This document shows, one piece after another, positions 20,151-31,696 of a DNA stretch of 64,000 bases. A model generated the notes under the pieces. The model was not told the origin of the DNA. It searched no databases and saw only the letters and a list, made by a program, of their open reading frames with translations. The position numbers were made by a program, and so were the translations under genes. Origin of the DNA: Ancylostoma caninum (Eukaryota; Nematoda; Chromadorea; Rhabditida; Ancylostomatidae); contig JBAJFG010000367.1 of NCBI GenBank assembly GCA_037903475.1, forward strand, positions 1 to 64,000, read 5' to 3'. Position 1 is the first letter of the stretch; the number at the start of each line of letters is the position of its first letter.

Positions 20151-21285
20151 AAAATTATAACGTGGTGCTGCCATGTTGACGTGCTCCACGGCCAGTGCAC
20201 TTGTTAGCACTTGTTAAGTCGTGTGGACACGCCGATAAGCATTATAAAAATGAAACTACTGTTCTTCGCACAAACTTGTTTTAACTTGTTTGCTTACAAT
20301 TGGGCTTCGTAGATTTTTGGCTAGGTCGAAGGGGACTTTGTGGTTTTTTTCTGCTCGAGCTAAGCTTGTGCCGAACTCTGGTCGCAGCTTGCGCTAGGCC
20401 TGGTTAGAGGCCATAATCACGGGTTATTCATTAAAGAATCGCACTGTAAGGGAGTTATTAGTTACTATAAGTGGTAGTGGCCGTCAGGGTGAAGTCTAGG
20501 GGGCATGTTTTCCACTCGTCTTAAGTGCGTTTCTGACTTTTGCCACCGCGAGAACCGCCGTGGTTAAGCATAACCCCGGAATCTTCACACGCATCACATT
20601 TTTTCCCGCCGCGTCATCCAACAACATGGAGCGAGGATAGGCAGTACGGATAATTGTCGCCGGGCGACAAATTTTGCCGCCGTGAAGACGCAGACGTGCG
20701 GTGATCAAAGCATGAAGGCTGCTTTGGCCTTGGTTACACTGTAGGGCATGGATACCTAGGTGAAATTTTTCTATGTAGAGCCAATCTTGGCATTATAGTC
20801 GCCAATGATAACCTTGTAAAGAGTGTAGTCTTCTTTCGAAATCTCCTATGAGTCCATTTACATGGTAATCTAAAAGTCTTTGACCGACTTTCAAGTGCTG
20901 CAAAGACTTGATATAGTGAGGAAGGATAGCCAATCTGCAGCAGCGGTTTACTGAGGTAATAGGTAAAAAAAATTTCTAGTGAGATCCCGAATGTCCCGTT
21001 CTTGTTGGTGTTGAAGTAGAAAAGCACCGCAGCAGAGTTGCACATAGACATCGGCACCTCTGCATTATTTTTCTTCCAGGTTCCTCAAAGCGCAAACCTA
21101 CTCTGATAACTGGATAAGGCAAACACAGCAGAATCTACCAAGCCACATCTCCAAGAAATGGAAGGCAGACATTGTTGCATTAGGAAGAACTGCTGCATTC
21201 CAACTGCTACGAGCAGCACACCTCGTGTTTCGGCTGCGTTGAGGGGGTTAGCTGCTGCCCGATTAATTGTGCTGTCGATTGTGTT
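20150..21285. other. No recognisable gene
   Basis: Small frames on both strands (such as 20496-20708 and 20734-21057, minus) lack coding character, splice context or family resemblance. Confidence 0.4.
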
Positions 21286-21580
21286 CAACCTGCGTTCTGC
21301 CCCTCATGTCCTGCGTTCTACCTGCTCTTTGCCACGTGACGACCTGCCCCCTGGGAGGTGTATATAAGCCGATGGTTGAGCATCAGATCTTAGTTGTGTC
21401 TCCGTTTCGGCGGAGGCAAGGCGAGCTCTGCGAGATTCGTCAAGCCGGCTGAGGCTCGGGTAAAACCGTGGCCCAGTGCAATAAGGGATGCGTGCGGTGT
21501 GGACGCGTGCGGGTGCGGCGCGAATATGGAAGTCCGCCGCGGGGACGGCAAGCACAAGGCGACAAAGGGGGCGTTCCCGT
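21286..21580 (+). promoter_or_regulatory. TATA-containing GC-rich segment, possible solo-LTR remnant
   Basis: GGTGTATATAAGCCGATGG (TATA box near 21359) is followed by GAGCATCAGATCTTAGTTGT and a GC-rich transcribed-like stretch, the layout of an LTR promoter. The gypsy element inserted inside it: sequence on the far side of that element (from 26822) continues GC-rich. Clean TG...CA ends were not located, so the LTR idea is tentative. Confidence 0.28.
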
Positions 21581-21585
21581 ACGAG

Positions 21586-21958
21586 TGTTGTGTCCCGCCT
21601 GTCTCCGGGCACACAAACTGTCAACTATCTCTAGGGTCTCTTTCTTGCGACCCTCAACATCAACCCTCTCTTCCTGCGAGGGTAACTCCACCCAGTACTT
21701 CTGTACTACACACCAGACTAGTAAAAGTTTATTAGTAGAGAATACAGTAGGCGGGGGCGGCTGCGGCTGCTAAGGCTGACTCCAATCCTTGCATAGCTAA
21801 GGCTCAATCCTAGGGCCTTATATACACCTCTGTTTCCCGCCATCGCACTTCCTTGCGATCTATCCGGACGGAAGATCTCCACGCCACTTAGGGAGATCAT
21901 CGGTCTCCTGCCTGCCGATAACACAGTCCCTCCTGGCAACAAGCCATCAGCCACAACA
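21586..21958 (-). repeat. Ty3/gypsy 3' LTR (373 bp)
   Basis: Begins TGTTGTG and ends CACAACA, a 7 bp inverted terminus. It matches 26444-26816 at exactly 373 bp with about eleven differences (roughly 97% identity, counted by eye). The preceding five bases ACGAG (21581-21585) are repeated after the other LTR. Because coding is on the minus strand, this is the 3' LTR. Confidence 0.95.
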
Positions 21959-21971
21959 CCTCCCCCAGTAG
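21959..21971 (-). promoter_or_regulatory. Polypurine tract of the gypsy element
   Basis: On the minus strand ACTGGGGGAGG abuts the 3' LTR, the expected plus-strand primer position. Confidence 0.7.
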
Positions 21972-22057
21972 GATAGTTAGCACAAAACTATACTACGAAA
22001 CAGTTAGCAAAACCTACGATAACCGAACTCAAAACAACGAAAATCTTATACAATTAA

Positions 22058-23125
22058 CTACGCAGGAGAAGGATCGAATCTCTGGACAGGTCTTCTGGTT
22101 CTGGACGATCTTCTCAACGTCGGTGGCGGTGGTCCTTGAGTCGTTGGCATGGTTGGCGTTGGATAGGACGTAGCTGGTAGACGCGCATTCGGTATGGCAC
22201 GGTTCGGATTCGACTCGTCGTTGTTTCCAGGCCTCTTGTAGGCGTCTTCTGCTGCTAATACTTCCAGCAGCACCTTCAGCGTGTCACTTCCTTCTTTGTG
22301 ACCTTCTCCGTCACGGAAGCGGAGCTGGTTCGCGTGTTTGCGAACAATTCTTCCATCTGTCTCGACTTCGTAGTTCACTGAGCCAATGCGTCTTACTACA
22401 GTTCCCTTCACCCAGTGGAATTTTGGCGCTTTCCACTGCCTTGCAAAAACCTTATCACCAACTTCAAACTTTCTTCTCTTAACTCCGTGCTTTCTGTCAA
22501 ACTGGTGCTCCATGCGCTCTCGCCTTTCCTTCGCGAGAGGATCTTCAGCGGATTCCGGTTGCGGAACCAACAGACTCATTCTCGTTCGCAGCTTTCTCAC
22601 CAAGAACACTTCTGCTGGGGTCTTCTCGTTCAAACTCGAATTAGGCGTCATCCTGTACGCCTGCAAAACCACATTCAAGGTTTCTTCCGATGGCCTCTCC
22701 TCCCCCTTAAGTTTTTTGATACCTCGCTTCAACGTATCAACAAAACGTTCTGCCTGTCCATTCGACTGGGGGTGATACGGAGCCGTTTTGATGTGGACGA
22801 TTCCTCCTTCGTCACACATCGCCTTGAACTGCTCTGACGTGAACTGTGTGCCATTATCACTCACGATAGTTTGCGGTAACCCGTACCTCGCAAACAAACT
22901 CTTCAGTGCTTTCACCGTCTTTGTTGCCGAAATGTTGCTAATCTCAATCATTTCGGGCCACTTCCTGAACGCATCCACTACGACCAAGTAGTAGGCTCCC
23001 TGCAATGGTCCAGCAAAATTCACGTGAACTCGTTGCCATACACGAGTTGGAGACGGCCACGTCTTCAACGGCACCTTCGTCGGATTCTTTGCTGCTTCTT
23101 GGCAATTTGTGCATCTGCGCACCAT
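22058..23125 (-). CDS. Ty3/gypsy integrase (separated part of pol)
   Basis: A 355-residue frame that in life would be the C-terminal part of the polyprotein; it inserts the cDNA copy into the genome. Visible: the CTNC half of the zinc-binding HHCC motif near residue 5, WQRVHVNFAGP and VVVDAFRKWPEM (first catalytic Asp region), TIVSDNGTQFTS (second Asp) and PQSNGQAERFVDTLKRG with the catalytic Glu. A chromo-like/GPY-type tail follows (VGDKVFARQW...). The core residues are present, but the frame is cut from the upstream pol by a TGA at 23153-23155 and a frameshift within the GA run at 23255-23268, so this copy cannot make the normal polyprotein. The HH half of the zinc finger is readable upstream, in other frames. 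Confidence 0.92.
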   Translation of the reverse strand: MVRRCTNCQEAAKNPTKVPLKTWPSPTRVWQRVHVNFAGPLQGAYYLVVVDAFRKWPEMIEISNISATKTVKALKSLFARYGLPQTIVSDNGTQFTSEQFKAMCDEGGIVHIKTAPYHPQSNGQAERFVDTLKRGIKKLKGEERPSEETLNVVLQAYRMTPNSSLNEKTPAEVFLVRKLRTRMSLLVPQPESAEDPLAKERRERMEHQFDRKHGVKRRKFEVGDKVFARQWKAPKFHWVKGTVVRRIGSVNYEVETDGRIVRKHANQLRFRDGEGHKEGSDTLKVLLEVLAAEDAYKRPGNNDESNPNRAIPNARLPATSYPTPTMPTTQGPPPPTLRRSSRTRRPVQRFDPSPA

Positions 23126-23349
23126 GTCCTCACAATCACTATCGATGTTTGGTCAGTATACATAACTTCTTGCCAACTTCTTCATCCTCACTATCCCAGG
23201 ATGACCAATGTGCAGTTCCTTCAGAACCTTGAATCGTAGCTCTAGAGGAATGACCACTCTCTCTCTCCAGACATCAGACAACCTCCAACGACCGACAAGG
23301 TTTCACGACGGTTTTGAAAATGAGCCAACTTCTGGTTCGCCTTTGGCCA

Positions 23350-25272
23350 TTATCCACTCTTCACACACGAGATTACTTTCCTCAGCACAGGATCACTCCT
23401 TGTGTATGACTCGACATCTGCTACTGTCACTGGCAGTCTTCTTATGCACTCTTTCAGCAATGTGCGTACGTCGTTCTCAACTGCTGCAATCACAATGTCT
23501 TCATTCTCCACTTGATGCTTTCGCATCAACCTTGACAAGCCATCTGCTTGTCCGAACTTCGTGGTATTGACATACTCTATGTCAAAGTCGTATCCAAGCA
23601 GAATCGTAGCCCATCTCATTAGTCGGTTTGCGGAGTACACCGGAACTCCTTTCTTGTTACCGAAGATGGCTAACAGCGGTTTATGGTCCGTCAAGAGTAG
23701 GAACTTCCTTCCAAACACATATTTGTCGAATTTCTTCACCGCGAAGACAATTCCCAGTGCTTCCTTCTCGATCTGCGAGTAGTCCTTCTCAGCCGCTGTG
23801 AGAGAACGTGAAGCATGTGCTATAGGTTTCTCCGAACCATCCGCATATCTGTGTGGTATCACACATCCAATTCCATAGTCGCAGGCATCAGCTGCCACAA
23901 CGATCTTCTGCCTTGGATCATAGTGAGCTAGGATGAGCTCACTCGACAACGCTTTCTTCAGCTTCTCAAATGCAGTTTGCCGTTTGGAGGACCACTCCCA
24001 CTTCACATCTTTCTTCAGCAACGCATCTAGAGGTCCACGAAGGTCTTTTACGGTTGGCATAAACGCCCCATAGTACGTTATCAAGCCCAGAAATGCTCGA
24101 AGTTGACCGACATTCTTCGGCTCAACCATACTCTTGATAGCATCACTCTTCTCTGGATTTGGCCTTCTGCCATTCCTGTCAACGATGAAGCCCAGATACC
24201 GAATCTCTGGCTTCGCAAAGGAGCATTTCTCTATACGGACCTTGAATCCGTACTCAGCTATCCTCTCAAACAACGCGAGCAAATTCTCCATATGCTCTTG
24301 CTCTGTCCTTCCACATACTAGTATGTCATCGAGGTAGGTCGCCACACCTCGCAATCCAGCTACCATCTTATTCATCACCTGCTGGAATATTCCGGGAGCC
24401 GTCTTTATCCCGAAAAGCAGTCGGTTGTACCGGAACAACCCTCTATGCGTATTTATCACGACCATTTTCTTGGACTCATCTGAGAGTTCGATCTGCAGGT
24501 ACGCGTCTGACAGATCTATCTGCGAAAACACCGCTCCTCCGTTAAGCGTCGCGAATATATCCTCTGGCACCGGCAAAGGATAATCGAAGGACTCAAGAGC
24601 TTTATTCAGTCCAGTTGAGAAGGCAGCACACATTCTCAACTTCCCGTTGGACTTTCTCACACAAACAATGGGAGCTGCCCATTCACTGTGAGTCACTAGA
24701 GTGATCACGTTCATTTCCAAAAGTCTGTCGAGTTCCTTTTCGACAGCTTCAACAGCAGCGTGGGGTACAGGCCTACAAGCCTTGAACACAGGACGCACAT
24801 CACCCACTAGCTGCAAGTCAGCCTTCTCTTTTGTACACAGTCCCAATCCTTCTTCAAAGACTTCAGGGTACGTCTTCTTTAGTTTCATGGCAACGTCATC
24901 ATTTTGGTCCGCTTTCACCTCAGCGACCATCATTTTCATGTAGTAGGACATGTCCTCATTTTTCTGGATCCATTCCAGCCCTAGAAGCGAGTTGTGAGGC
25001 GTCACGTATGCAGAGCCCTCACCTTTAGATCCCTTGATCTCAAACTCGCACCACAACGTGCCATGAATCTTCATAGAACTTCCGCTGGCGTTCTTCACAA
25101 CGACGTTTGTCTTTACTAATCTTGGAGCACCCATGCTCCTCCAGACATCCTCATCTAGCAAGGTTATATCGGATCCAGTGTCGAGCAAGAAGCTCACTGG
25201 ATGCTGGTTCACCTTTGCTTCTACGTACATTCGCGTGGAGTTCACTTCCGCTGTCGCATTTGCGATCCTCAC
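23350..25272 (-). CDS. Ty3/gypsy protease, reverse transcriptase and RNase H
   Basis: A 640-residue frame. Order: aspartic protease with FLLDTGSDITLLD at about residues 29-41; reverse transcriptase with a FDYPLPVPED and FSQIDLSDAYLQIEL segment, FGIKTAPGIFQQVMN and the catalytic YLDD at roughly residue 315; then RNase H with AADACDYGIGC and IEKEALGIVFAVKKF, and the LLTDHKPL motif. The domain order protease-RT-RNase H-integrase identifies the Ty3/gypsy lineage. It ends prematurely at TAA 23350-23352, before the linker to integrase. The protease frame is open further upstream than its first ATG, consistent with a frameshift from gag near 25270-25400. An autonomous-type element now inactivated. 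Confidence 0.93.
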   Translation of the reverse strand: MRIANATAEVNSTRMYVEAKVNQHPVSFLLDTGSDITLLDEDVWRSMGAPRLVKTNVVVKNASGSSMKIHGTLWCEFEIKGSKGEGSAYVTPHNSLLGLEWIQKNEDMSYYMKMMVAEVKADQNDDVAMKLKKTYPEVFEEGLGLCTKEKADLQLVGDVRPVFKACRPVPHAAVEAVEKELDRLLEMNVITLVTHSEWAAPIVCVRKSNGKLRMCAAFSTGLNKALESFDYPLPVPEDIFATLNGGAVFSQIDLSDAYLQIELSDESKKMVVINTHRGLFRYNRLLFGIKTAPGIFQQVMNKMVAGLRGVATYLDDILVCGRTEQEHMENLLALFERIAEYGFKVRIEKCSFAKPEIRYLGFIVDRNGRRPNPEKSDAIKSMVEPKNVGQLRAFLGLITYYGAFMPTVKDLRGPLDALLKKDVKWEWSSKRQTAFEKLKKALSSELILAHYDPRQKIVVAADACDYGIGCVIPHRYADGSEKPIAHASRSLTAAEKDYSQIEKEALGIVFAVKKFDKYVFGRKFLLLTDHKPLLAIFGNKKGVPVYSANRLMRWATILLGYDFDIEYVNTTKFGQADGLSRLMRKHQVENEDIVIAAVENDVRTLLKECIRRLPVTVADVESYTRSDPVLRKVISCVKSG

Positions 25273-26313
25273 TCCACGTACGTGCTTTCCAGAAGACCGT
25301 ATTGTCTTCTTGTTCCCTTTATTCCTGCTGTTGCGCTGTTTTGGCGGCTTCTCCGCCCTTCACTTCCCTTACCAGCAGTTCTCCTACGATTTGCAAGCTC
25401 ACAGAACCTTTCCTTGTGTCCTTTCTTCTTACACTGCTTGCAAAACCAAGGCTTGGATTTGCACTGTTGCGCGAAGTGATCGCCGCAACCAGCATTCACG
25501 CTTCCGGCGTTCTTCCTTCACTGCTGCTTCAACAGTTCTCACATTACCAGCTATTGTCTCACTATCCTTCTTGAGACTTAGGAAGTTCTCGCACTCCCTG
25601 TACAACTCCTGCAGAGACACCTTCCGCCCTGCTTTATATTCTCTGTCCAGCGCTGCAATGAGCCGTTGTCTTATCTCGGCTTCTCTCTGTGATTTCAGAC
25701 CGAAAATCCAGAGCAAACACTTAATGCCATCACAATCGAGCTCGTGGATTTTTGCTCTCTCACAAAACTCATTCACCCTACCAGTGTACACTAAGTAGTC
25801 TTCGGAGTCAGTTTTCTCCAGCTTCAGGCACTGATATCTCAAGGTGAACTCTGATGTTTTCACATCGAAAAGTTCTTTGAGGGTTGCCACTGTTTCCTCA
25901 AACCCTACTGATGTTACCTCCTTTGGTAACACGTGCCTCTGGTACCTTTCGAAAGTCTCGCTATCCAATTTTTCGCACAACAGCCTCACTCTTGCACTCT
26001 CAGTAAGCTATTTCGCATCCTCTACAAAGACCTCTTTGTACCGTGTGTACCACTTGGTGAAACTCATGTCCGTCTCAGGATCGAAAACAAACCTCTCAAT
26101 CCTGTTGCTCAGTGCTGCCATTACGTTTGGGACTGAAGCCACTTCACTTGTGGCGCTAGATTGCCCTTGTCCTGAGAGATGTTTGAAAAACATCTCCATC
26201 ATCTCTTTCCTTTCTTCTCTCATCATGTCTCTGAACATATTCATCATAACCTTTGGTCCATCTTTGCCACTCTGATCTGTCCAGCTGATCTCCCGCCAAT
26301 ACCTTTCTCCCAA
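25273..26313 (-). pseudogene. Ty3/gypsy gag, broken
   Basis: Three open stretches in succession. The N-terminus (26313-26008) is Met- and Glu-rich and reads into a capsid-like region (FVFDPETDMSFTKWYTRYKE). A TAG at 26008-26010 interrupts an otherwise continuous frame, which resumes as capsid (LLCEKLDSETFERYQRHVLP...) to 25429. After a frameshift near 25495 comes nucleocapsid with a perfect CX2CX4HX4C knuckle (CKQCKKKGHKERFC, near 25400-25440) preceded by a second partial knuckle. A further frame change leads into protease. The gag-pol junction and the decay events cannot be told apart from one copy. Confidence 0.85.
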
Positions 26314-26405
26314 TCGATCACCTCACCAATCCAGCAATCCTGGATGGCTCCTCTCAATAGATCACCCGATCTATTCTCCTACTGGGCCTCCGCACGAGTT
26401 CCACA

Positions 26406-26442
26406 GTACAGATCTCTTGATCTGTACTCTATCTGATCGCCA
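26406..26442 (-). promoter_or_regulatory. Putative primer-binding site and adjoining hairpin
   Basis: Immediately inside the 5' LTR, after one base, the minus strand reads TGGCGATCAGATAG (26429-26442), starting with the TGG expected to pair with a tRNA CCA end; the tRNA was not identified. Next to it GTACAGATC...GATCTGTAC (26406-26427) forms a 9 bp hairpin. Confidence 0.5.
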
Positions 26443-26443
26443 C

Positions 26444-26816
26444 TGTTGTGTCCCGCCTGTCTCCGGGCACACAAACTGTCAACTATCTCTAGGGTCTCTT
26501 TCTTGCGACCCTCAACATCAACCCTCTCTTCCTGCGAGGGTAACTCCACCCAGTACTTCTGTACCACACACCAGACTAGTAAAAGTTTATTAGTAGAGAA
26601 TACAGTAGGCGGGGGCGGCTGCGGCTGCTAAGGCTGACTCCAATTCACGCATAGCTAAGGCTCAATCCTAGGGCCTTACATACACCTCTGTTTCCTGCCA
26701 TCGCACTTCCTTGCGATCCATCCGGACGGGAGATCTCCACGCCACCTAGGGAGATCATCGGTCTCCTGCCTGCCGATAACAGAGTCCCTCCTGGCAACAA
26801 GCCATAAGCCACAACA
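26444..26816 (-). repeat. Ty3/gypsy 5' LTR (373 bp)
   Basis: Same TGTTGTG...CACAACA ends as 21586-21958. The five bases after it (26817-26821) are ACGAG, the target duplication that brackets the 5231 bp element at 21586-26816. Confidence 0.95.
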
Positions 26817-26821
26817 ACGAG

Positions 26822-28379
26822 ATACCTCCATGGCAGCAGCATAGACGCAGGCGTTGCTGGCATCCTGCCAGCTCGTGTCGATGCATGCCAACCTGGCTCT
26901 GGGAATGTGATACGTCCCCAGGTGTTGCCACCATCGACCGGGTCATACTGAAAATGGCAAAGTCAGCGTACTCCCACTAGTTCTATGGCTACCTTGCCAA
27001 AATAGTGTTATTAAAAAGTAGTGGAAATAACTCATTTATGTGAGAGGCAGAGAAAAATAAGTTAACGTTAAATTTAGCAATCATGCAAATGGCTGTGCGC
27101 ATGTTTCATCACTTTATCTCTACGCAGAAATTCCAGAATTAAATCCAAACTTTGATTTTTCGAAAAGTTTGGAAAATATAAAGGACCGTTTCAATGAACC
27201 AAACCTCTGCAAATGTAAAATAAAATCAGCAGCTTAGTCAAAGAGGTACCCTTTTCCTCATTCGATGATCCTTCTCTATCCCTCAGTCAAGGATCAGATG
27301 CGTTCTCCGGTACGCAGTGTGTCGGAATAGCGGTCCACAAAAATTTCGGCTTTTCTGATGTTTTGAAGCTTTTTCTTTTCCAAGAAATGTGTCATATTGG
27401 AACAAAGAGCACTCTAATTGTGTCAAGTCTGGGCTATATAGCGATCATATGCAGGACCTCTCATCCAAATCAGGAAATGAAAGCGACCTATGGATTGATT
27501 GGCAACATCAATTTCAGTTCAGTTGTCCACGTTTCAGGAAATTTTTAAAAAGTCACTTTACGTACGGATTTAGCGGAGTGGCAGAGCATGCTACACTCTC
27601 CGTATGCATTATGCATTATCCCGAAAGTCTGGGATGTAAAAATTCGGTTTGTTGCTAACATTTGAGGTTTCTACCGATGTTTCTAATACAGGAAGGGCAG
27701 CAATACGTGTTTTGCTTCTGAGAGAGCACTGTTCTGCACTGCTCTTATATTAAAGTCAGGTATGAAATGAAGAAATGGAGACTTTTCAACTTCTCTAACA
27801 ATAACTTCTACTTTTGTTTTCATTTATATCTAATGCTTTTGTTTTCATTTATATTCAACCTTTCTTTATCGTTGCTTGTTTATTGCCCTTCTCTAAAACC
27901 ACTGCCGTGTCCACTTGAAGCAGCCAATTGGTCCTAGAACTTAATGTTCTCCCGCCCTTCCTAACGCTTCCTAACGCCAAGCGCTTGAACACTGTACTGC
28001 AAAAACGTTCGGAAACAACCTTCCCATTGTATGAGACTTCAAGGCAGAACATGCTCTTTCAGAAGAAAGCGCGTGTTGTTACCCATCCTGTATTAGGCTA
28101 ACATCGGTAGAAATGCTGCTCACATATAGAACTATTCCATCACGGGTTCGAAAACAAAGAAAAAGCAAATAACTTTGTGGGTAGATGATTATCCTAGGTA
28201 TTGGCTTTTCACTAATTACCCACTTGAATACTGTATCCAGTTCCCTGACGAGTATTTTCTCCCTTTTTTTGCTAAAAAATCGCACAAAGGAGATGATCGA
28301 TACGAGCGTTTAACCTAAATATTCCTGACATCGACCTAGACACCTCCAATGTACCACTAATTAAAGGTGCGAGAGCCAT
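26822..28379. other. No recognisable gene
   Basis: Begins with the continuation of the gypsy target sequence, then AT-rich DNA. Frames such as 27389-27658 (+) and 27855-28052 (-) are short, without splice context or family resemblance. Confidence 0.4.
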
Positions 28380-28620
28380 CCGAGCGAGCGCTTACTGCCA
28401 CCCTGCAGGGACGTCAACCACTAGGCGAAATATAATTGCGATGACCGACTTCCATGAGCCCGGCCTATCATCTATGGGGCTCTGGGCTGTAGGAAGTCTG
28501 GCGTGACTCCTCGGCTGTCAGTACACGCAGATGGGATCTGGACGCGTACCTTCCATGCGGTGGAAAACTGCAGCATATTCAGGTTTGCATCTTATTGCCT
28601 AACAGAGCAACTCGTTCACT
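28380..28620. repeat. Dispersed repeat B, copy 1 (inverted to 33490-33725)
   Basis: Its reverse complement matches 33490-33725: GTTGCTCTG.TAGGCAAT.AG, CTGACAGCCGAGGAGTC, CAGCCCAGAGCCCCA and CAATTATATTTCGCCTAGTG are shared. Non-coding; family unknown. Confidence 0.7.
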
Positions 28621-30489
28621 CCCCAACTACCACTTCAGCACAAAATTGAACATCGAAACCTTTTTTTTTTCGAATGAGAGCCACATTCAGACAGGGCACA
28701 AAGGGTCCGAGTCAAGAGGTGCGCTCGCTCGTTAGCTGGGTCATGTCGCACCTCGACCGCACCTTCCCATAGGCAGAGGCAGGCATGGCTACAGTATCCA
28801 TCTGTCATGAACCCTTCGTAGCTAAGGAAGACAGCCAGTGAGACAACTCGTACATATCGTCGCGCGCGAGGGACCGTCGTTGCGGCGATAATACTTGACA
28901 ATATAGAAAGGAATTATGCATAACGTTTTTTCTAATATTATAACACAGGTGGGTGAGTATGAAATTCAAAATTAAGCTCTCAATCATTGACTTGATTTTT
29001 TGAGTCACAGGGTATCGAAAAGATTCCGGCTTAGATCACTTACAGAGTACATAGGCATTACACTGAAATTTTAATGTAAATGAGCATAAATTCCCTGAAG
29101 TTCAAGGCACTTTTCATCTTGATTCAATAAGTTTTATGGGGATTTTCATCACGTGAACAGAAATAACGGACCTAGGCGCTTTTTGATTTTTTAAATGATT
29201 TCGTTCGCTGAAATGCCTTTCCCAACTTTGTTTCTAACTTGATCGTTATTCTTGGAGATCTGCCTGACTTTATCCACTACTCCATGCTTAGGACTTCAAG
29301 AACCGTCAATGTAACCTGGAACATTGCATAGAAAATAAAAAAAGGGCGTTTCGGATAGCTGACTTCACAAGCACTGCTGTCAAAACTAATCTTTCTTATT
29401 CGTTTTGTACTTCTTTGGAATTTTTCTCTGGTCGAGCTTGAGTTCATCAATCATTGAGTGGTGCTTGCGAAATTGAACTAGCACTAGAGGAAAAAGAAAA
29501 TAACTTTGCCTGCAGCATATCCGTAGGGAGGAAGAATTCCTGCAAGTTGAGAACCAGGGCGTGGGGGATCATGTGAGAATACCTCAAGACAAATCAACTA
29601 GTCATAGACGTGTTCTCCGAGTTTCGTTCGACGATATGATCATGACTTACAACTTATTACTTACAGGCTTCGTACCGTAATAATAACGATCTCCTACTCA
29701 AAATGGGCACAAATATGTCAATTTTTAACAGGACTACTTAAAATGGGCACTAACCTGTCAATTTTCGACACAGACTTACATAGTTGAAGAAAAAATGAAT
29801 GATGTTAAACATCCCTGGTTAAAAAAAAAAACTCTTGGAATGTTAAAGTCCAGGTCGTCGATCATGTCTACATGGCTGCTGAGATAATTCTGCATGTTCA
29901 ACAGGCAAAACCACACCGCAGCTTCTACCTACTAATATTACTAGAAGAAGTTTTCAGCAATATTACTAGTCGACAAATTTCAACCGTTTTCTTGAATGTT
30001 TGTATATTTAGGCATTGGTTGTGCGTATTTACTATTAATAGTAGATTCTATGGTTGCAGGGTGAAAAAGGTTTCGGCATCCCAGCATCAGAAGTTCCCAG
30101 CAGCTTCTAAATAACAGCGCTTTCCCAGATCCGCACTGCGGTGTCCGCATATTCTGTAGCGCTTTAACGCCGTTCTGCCGCGCGCGACGTTTCTGACGGC
30201 AAGGCTCGGTCGGGGAGACCGTCTTCTTTAGCTGGTAGCAGCTGATGCCGATATGAGCAGCTCTTACACGACACCCGCAATTACAGGTGCGAGCGATGTG
30301 CGAGAGAGGTGCGAGAAATTCTCGAGCGCACCTCTTGACCGTCACCCGGGCACAAACTGCCGGAACAAAACAGATTTCGAGTGCTCAGTATGATAGTCCT
30401 GAACACATCAAAAGTTATCCTATGTTTCCAAGAAAGTGATATTCGCACAAACGAACTATTGGGATAATTTATTCATGTGGATAGCGCCC
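28621..30489. other. No recognisable gene
   Basis: A 121 aa minus-strand frame (29980-30345) has a Cys/Arg-rich start but no recognisable family or splice sites. Two tandem copies of AAAATGGGCACNAANNTGTCAA occur at 29699-29770. Otherwise unremarkable. Confidence 0.35.
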
Positions 30490-31019
30490 CTTCGGGACGC
30501 TAGAAAGTGGGGTGGGGCAGCCACTTGAGATATGTGCAAAAGCTTCACACGTGCGAGCTGCTTAGAAAATTAGCAAATAAGCAAAACTAATCATTAGCTG
30601 AGCTCAAGTACAAAATCCTTCTTATGAGTTGCGTATGTTTTACGGGCCTGGCCGCCTCGCTAGGCTTCGAGTCTTCTCGCGATCCTAGCCTTGTTTGCAA
30701 ATTCTTAATCACGCAGCTACATGTGAAGCTAATTTCCGATGCAATGATACTACCTACTTTTTTGTCACATTTCTTACATGCCTATGTACCTGTTATGAGC
30801 GGCCACTTCCAACTCTGCGCAGGAGTATCTTTCACATGGCTTTAGTACTTGTGAACAACACAGTGTAACTAATGCCGTGCGAATAATCACTTGAAATGAT
30901 TCAAGCTTCACGTTGCTGAGATAGTCCAACTGATGAGCTTCTGCTTCAATATACAGGAAGGAAGAAAAGGTGGTCGACTAAGACGCTAATGTGCGAGTAG
31001 CGTGCTTTTACTCCACCGG

Positions 31020-31610
31020 CAGAGTGCTTCTTGGCATTTTCCCCACTATTGTGCCACGGCAGACCTATTCTCCATCCGTGGACGCATATGCTGGCGTTTT
31101 CCCTACTAATGGGAATCATGCTGACCCATTCTCTATCCGCGCACACGTATCCAGGCGCTTTCCCCACTTTTGGGCCAGCGAAGACCCATTCTCCATTCAT
31201 GGATCTGTATCCTAGGGTTCCTCCCACTAATGGGACAGGGCAGACCCAATCTATTGGTGGGACCAGTATCGAGGCGCAATAATGGACCCCCTGCGGCTCC
31301 AGCCTCCATCCGTGAACCCGTATTCTGAGGCTTTCTCTACTATTGGGGGAGGGCAGACCCAATCCATCGGTGTAACCCGTACCCCAGCGCTTTCCCCAAT
31401 ATTGGGCTCCCTGCGGACCCATTTATCTATCGATGGACCCGTATCCTGGCGTTTTCCCCACTATAGGGCCACGGCGGACCCCTTCTCGATCGATGGATAC
31501 GTACCCTCCCGTTTTCCCACTATTGGGCCGCTGCGAACCCGTTCTCGATCGGTGGACATCTATTCTGATGTTTTTCTGAACTACGGGGCCCCGGCACATC
31601 AGCCCGTAAT
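31020..31610. repeat. Degenerate ~60 bp minisatellite, about ten units
   Basis: Units run TGGACCCGTATCCTGGCGTT, TTCCCCACTAT.GGGCCACGG, CGGACCC.TTCTCGATCGA. Individual units differ at many sites. Same family as 7150-7460 and as the near-uniform array at 53300-54975. A frame of 132 aa on the plus strand follows the repeat and is not treated as a gene. Confidence 0.75.
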
Positions 31611-31696
31611 TAGTGCGCCCGCATTCTTTGTAACTCCTGAAAGTAATGGAAGAAAGTTAGGAAATATTTTGAAAGCTTGACCACTTGCACAACTGG

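Noticed and set aside
22386..25798. Plus-strand frames of 120 to 221 aa
   Set aside because: Shadows of the minus-strand gag-pol coding sequence.
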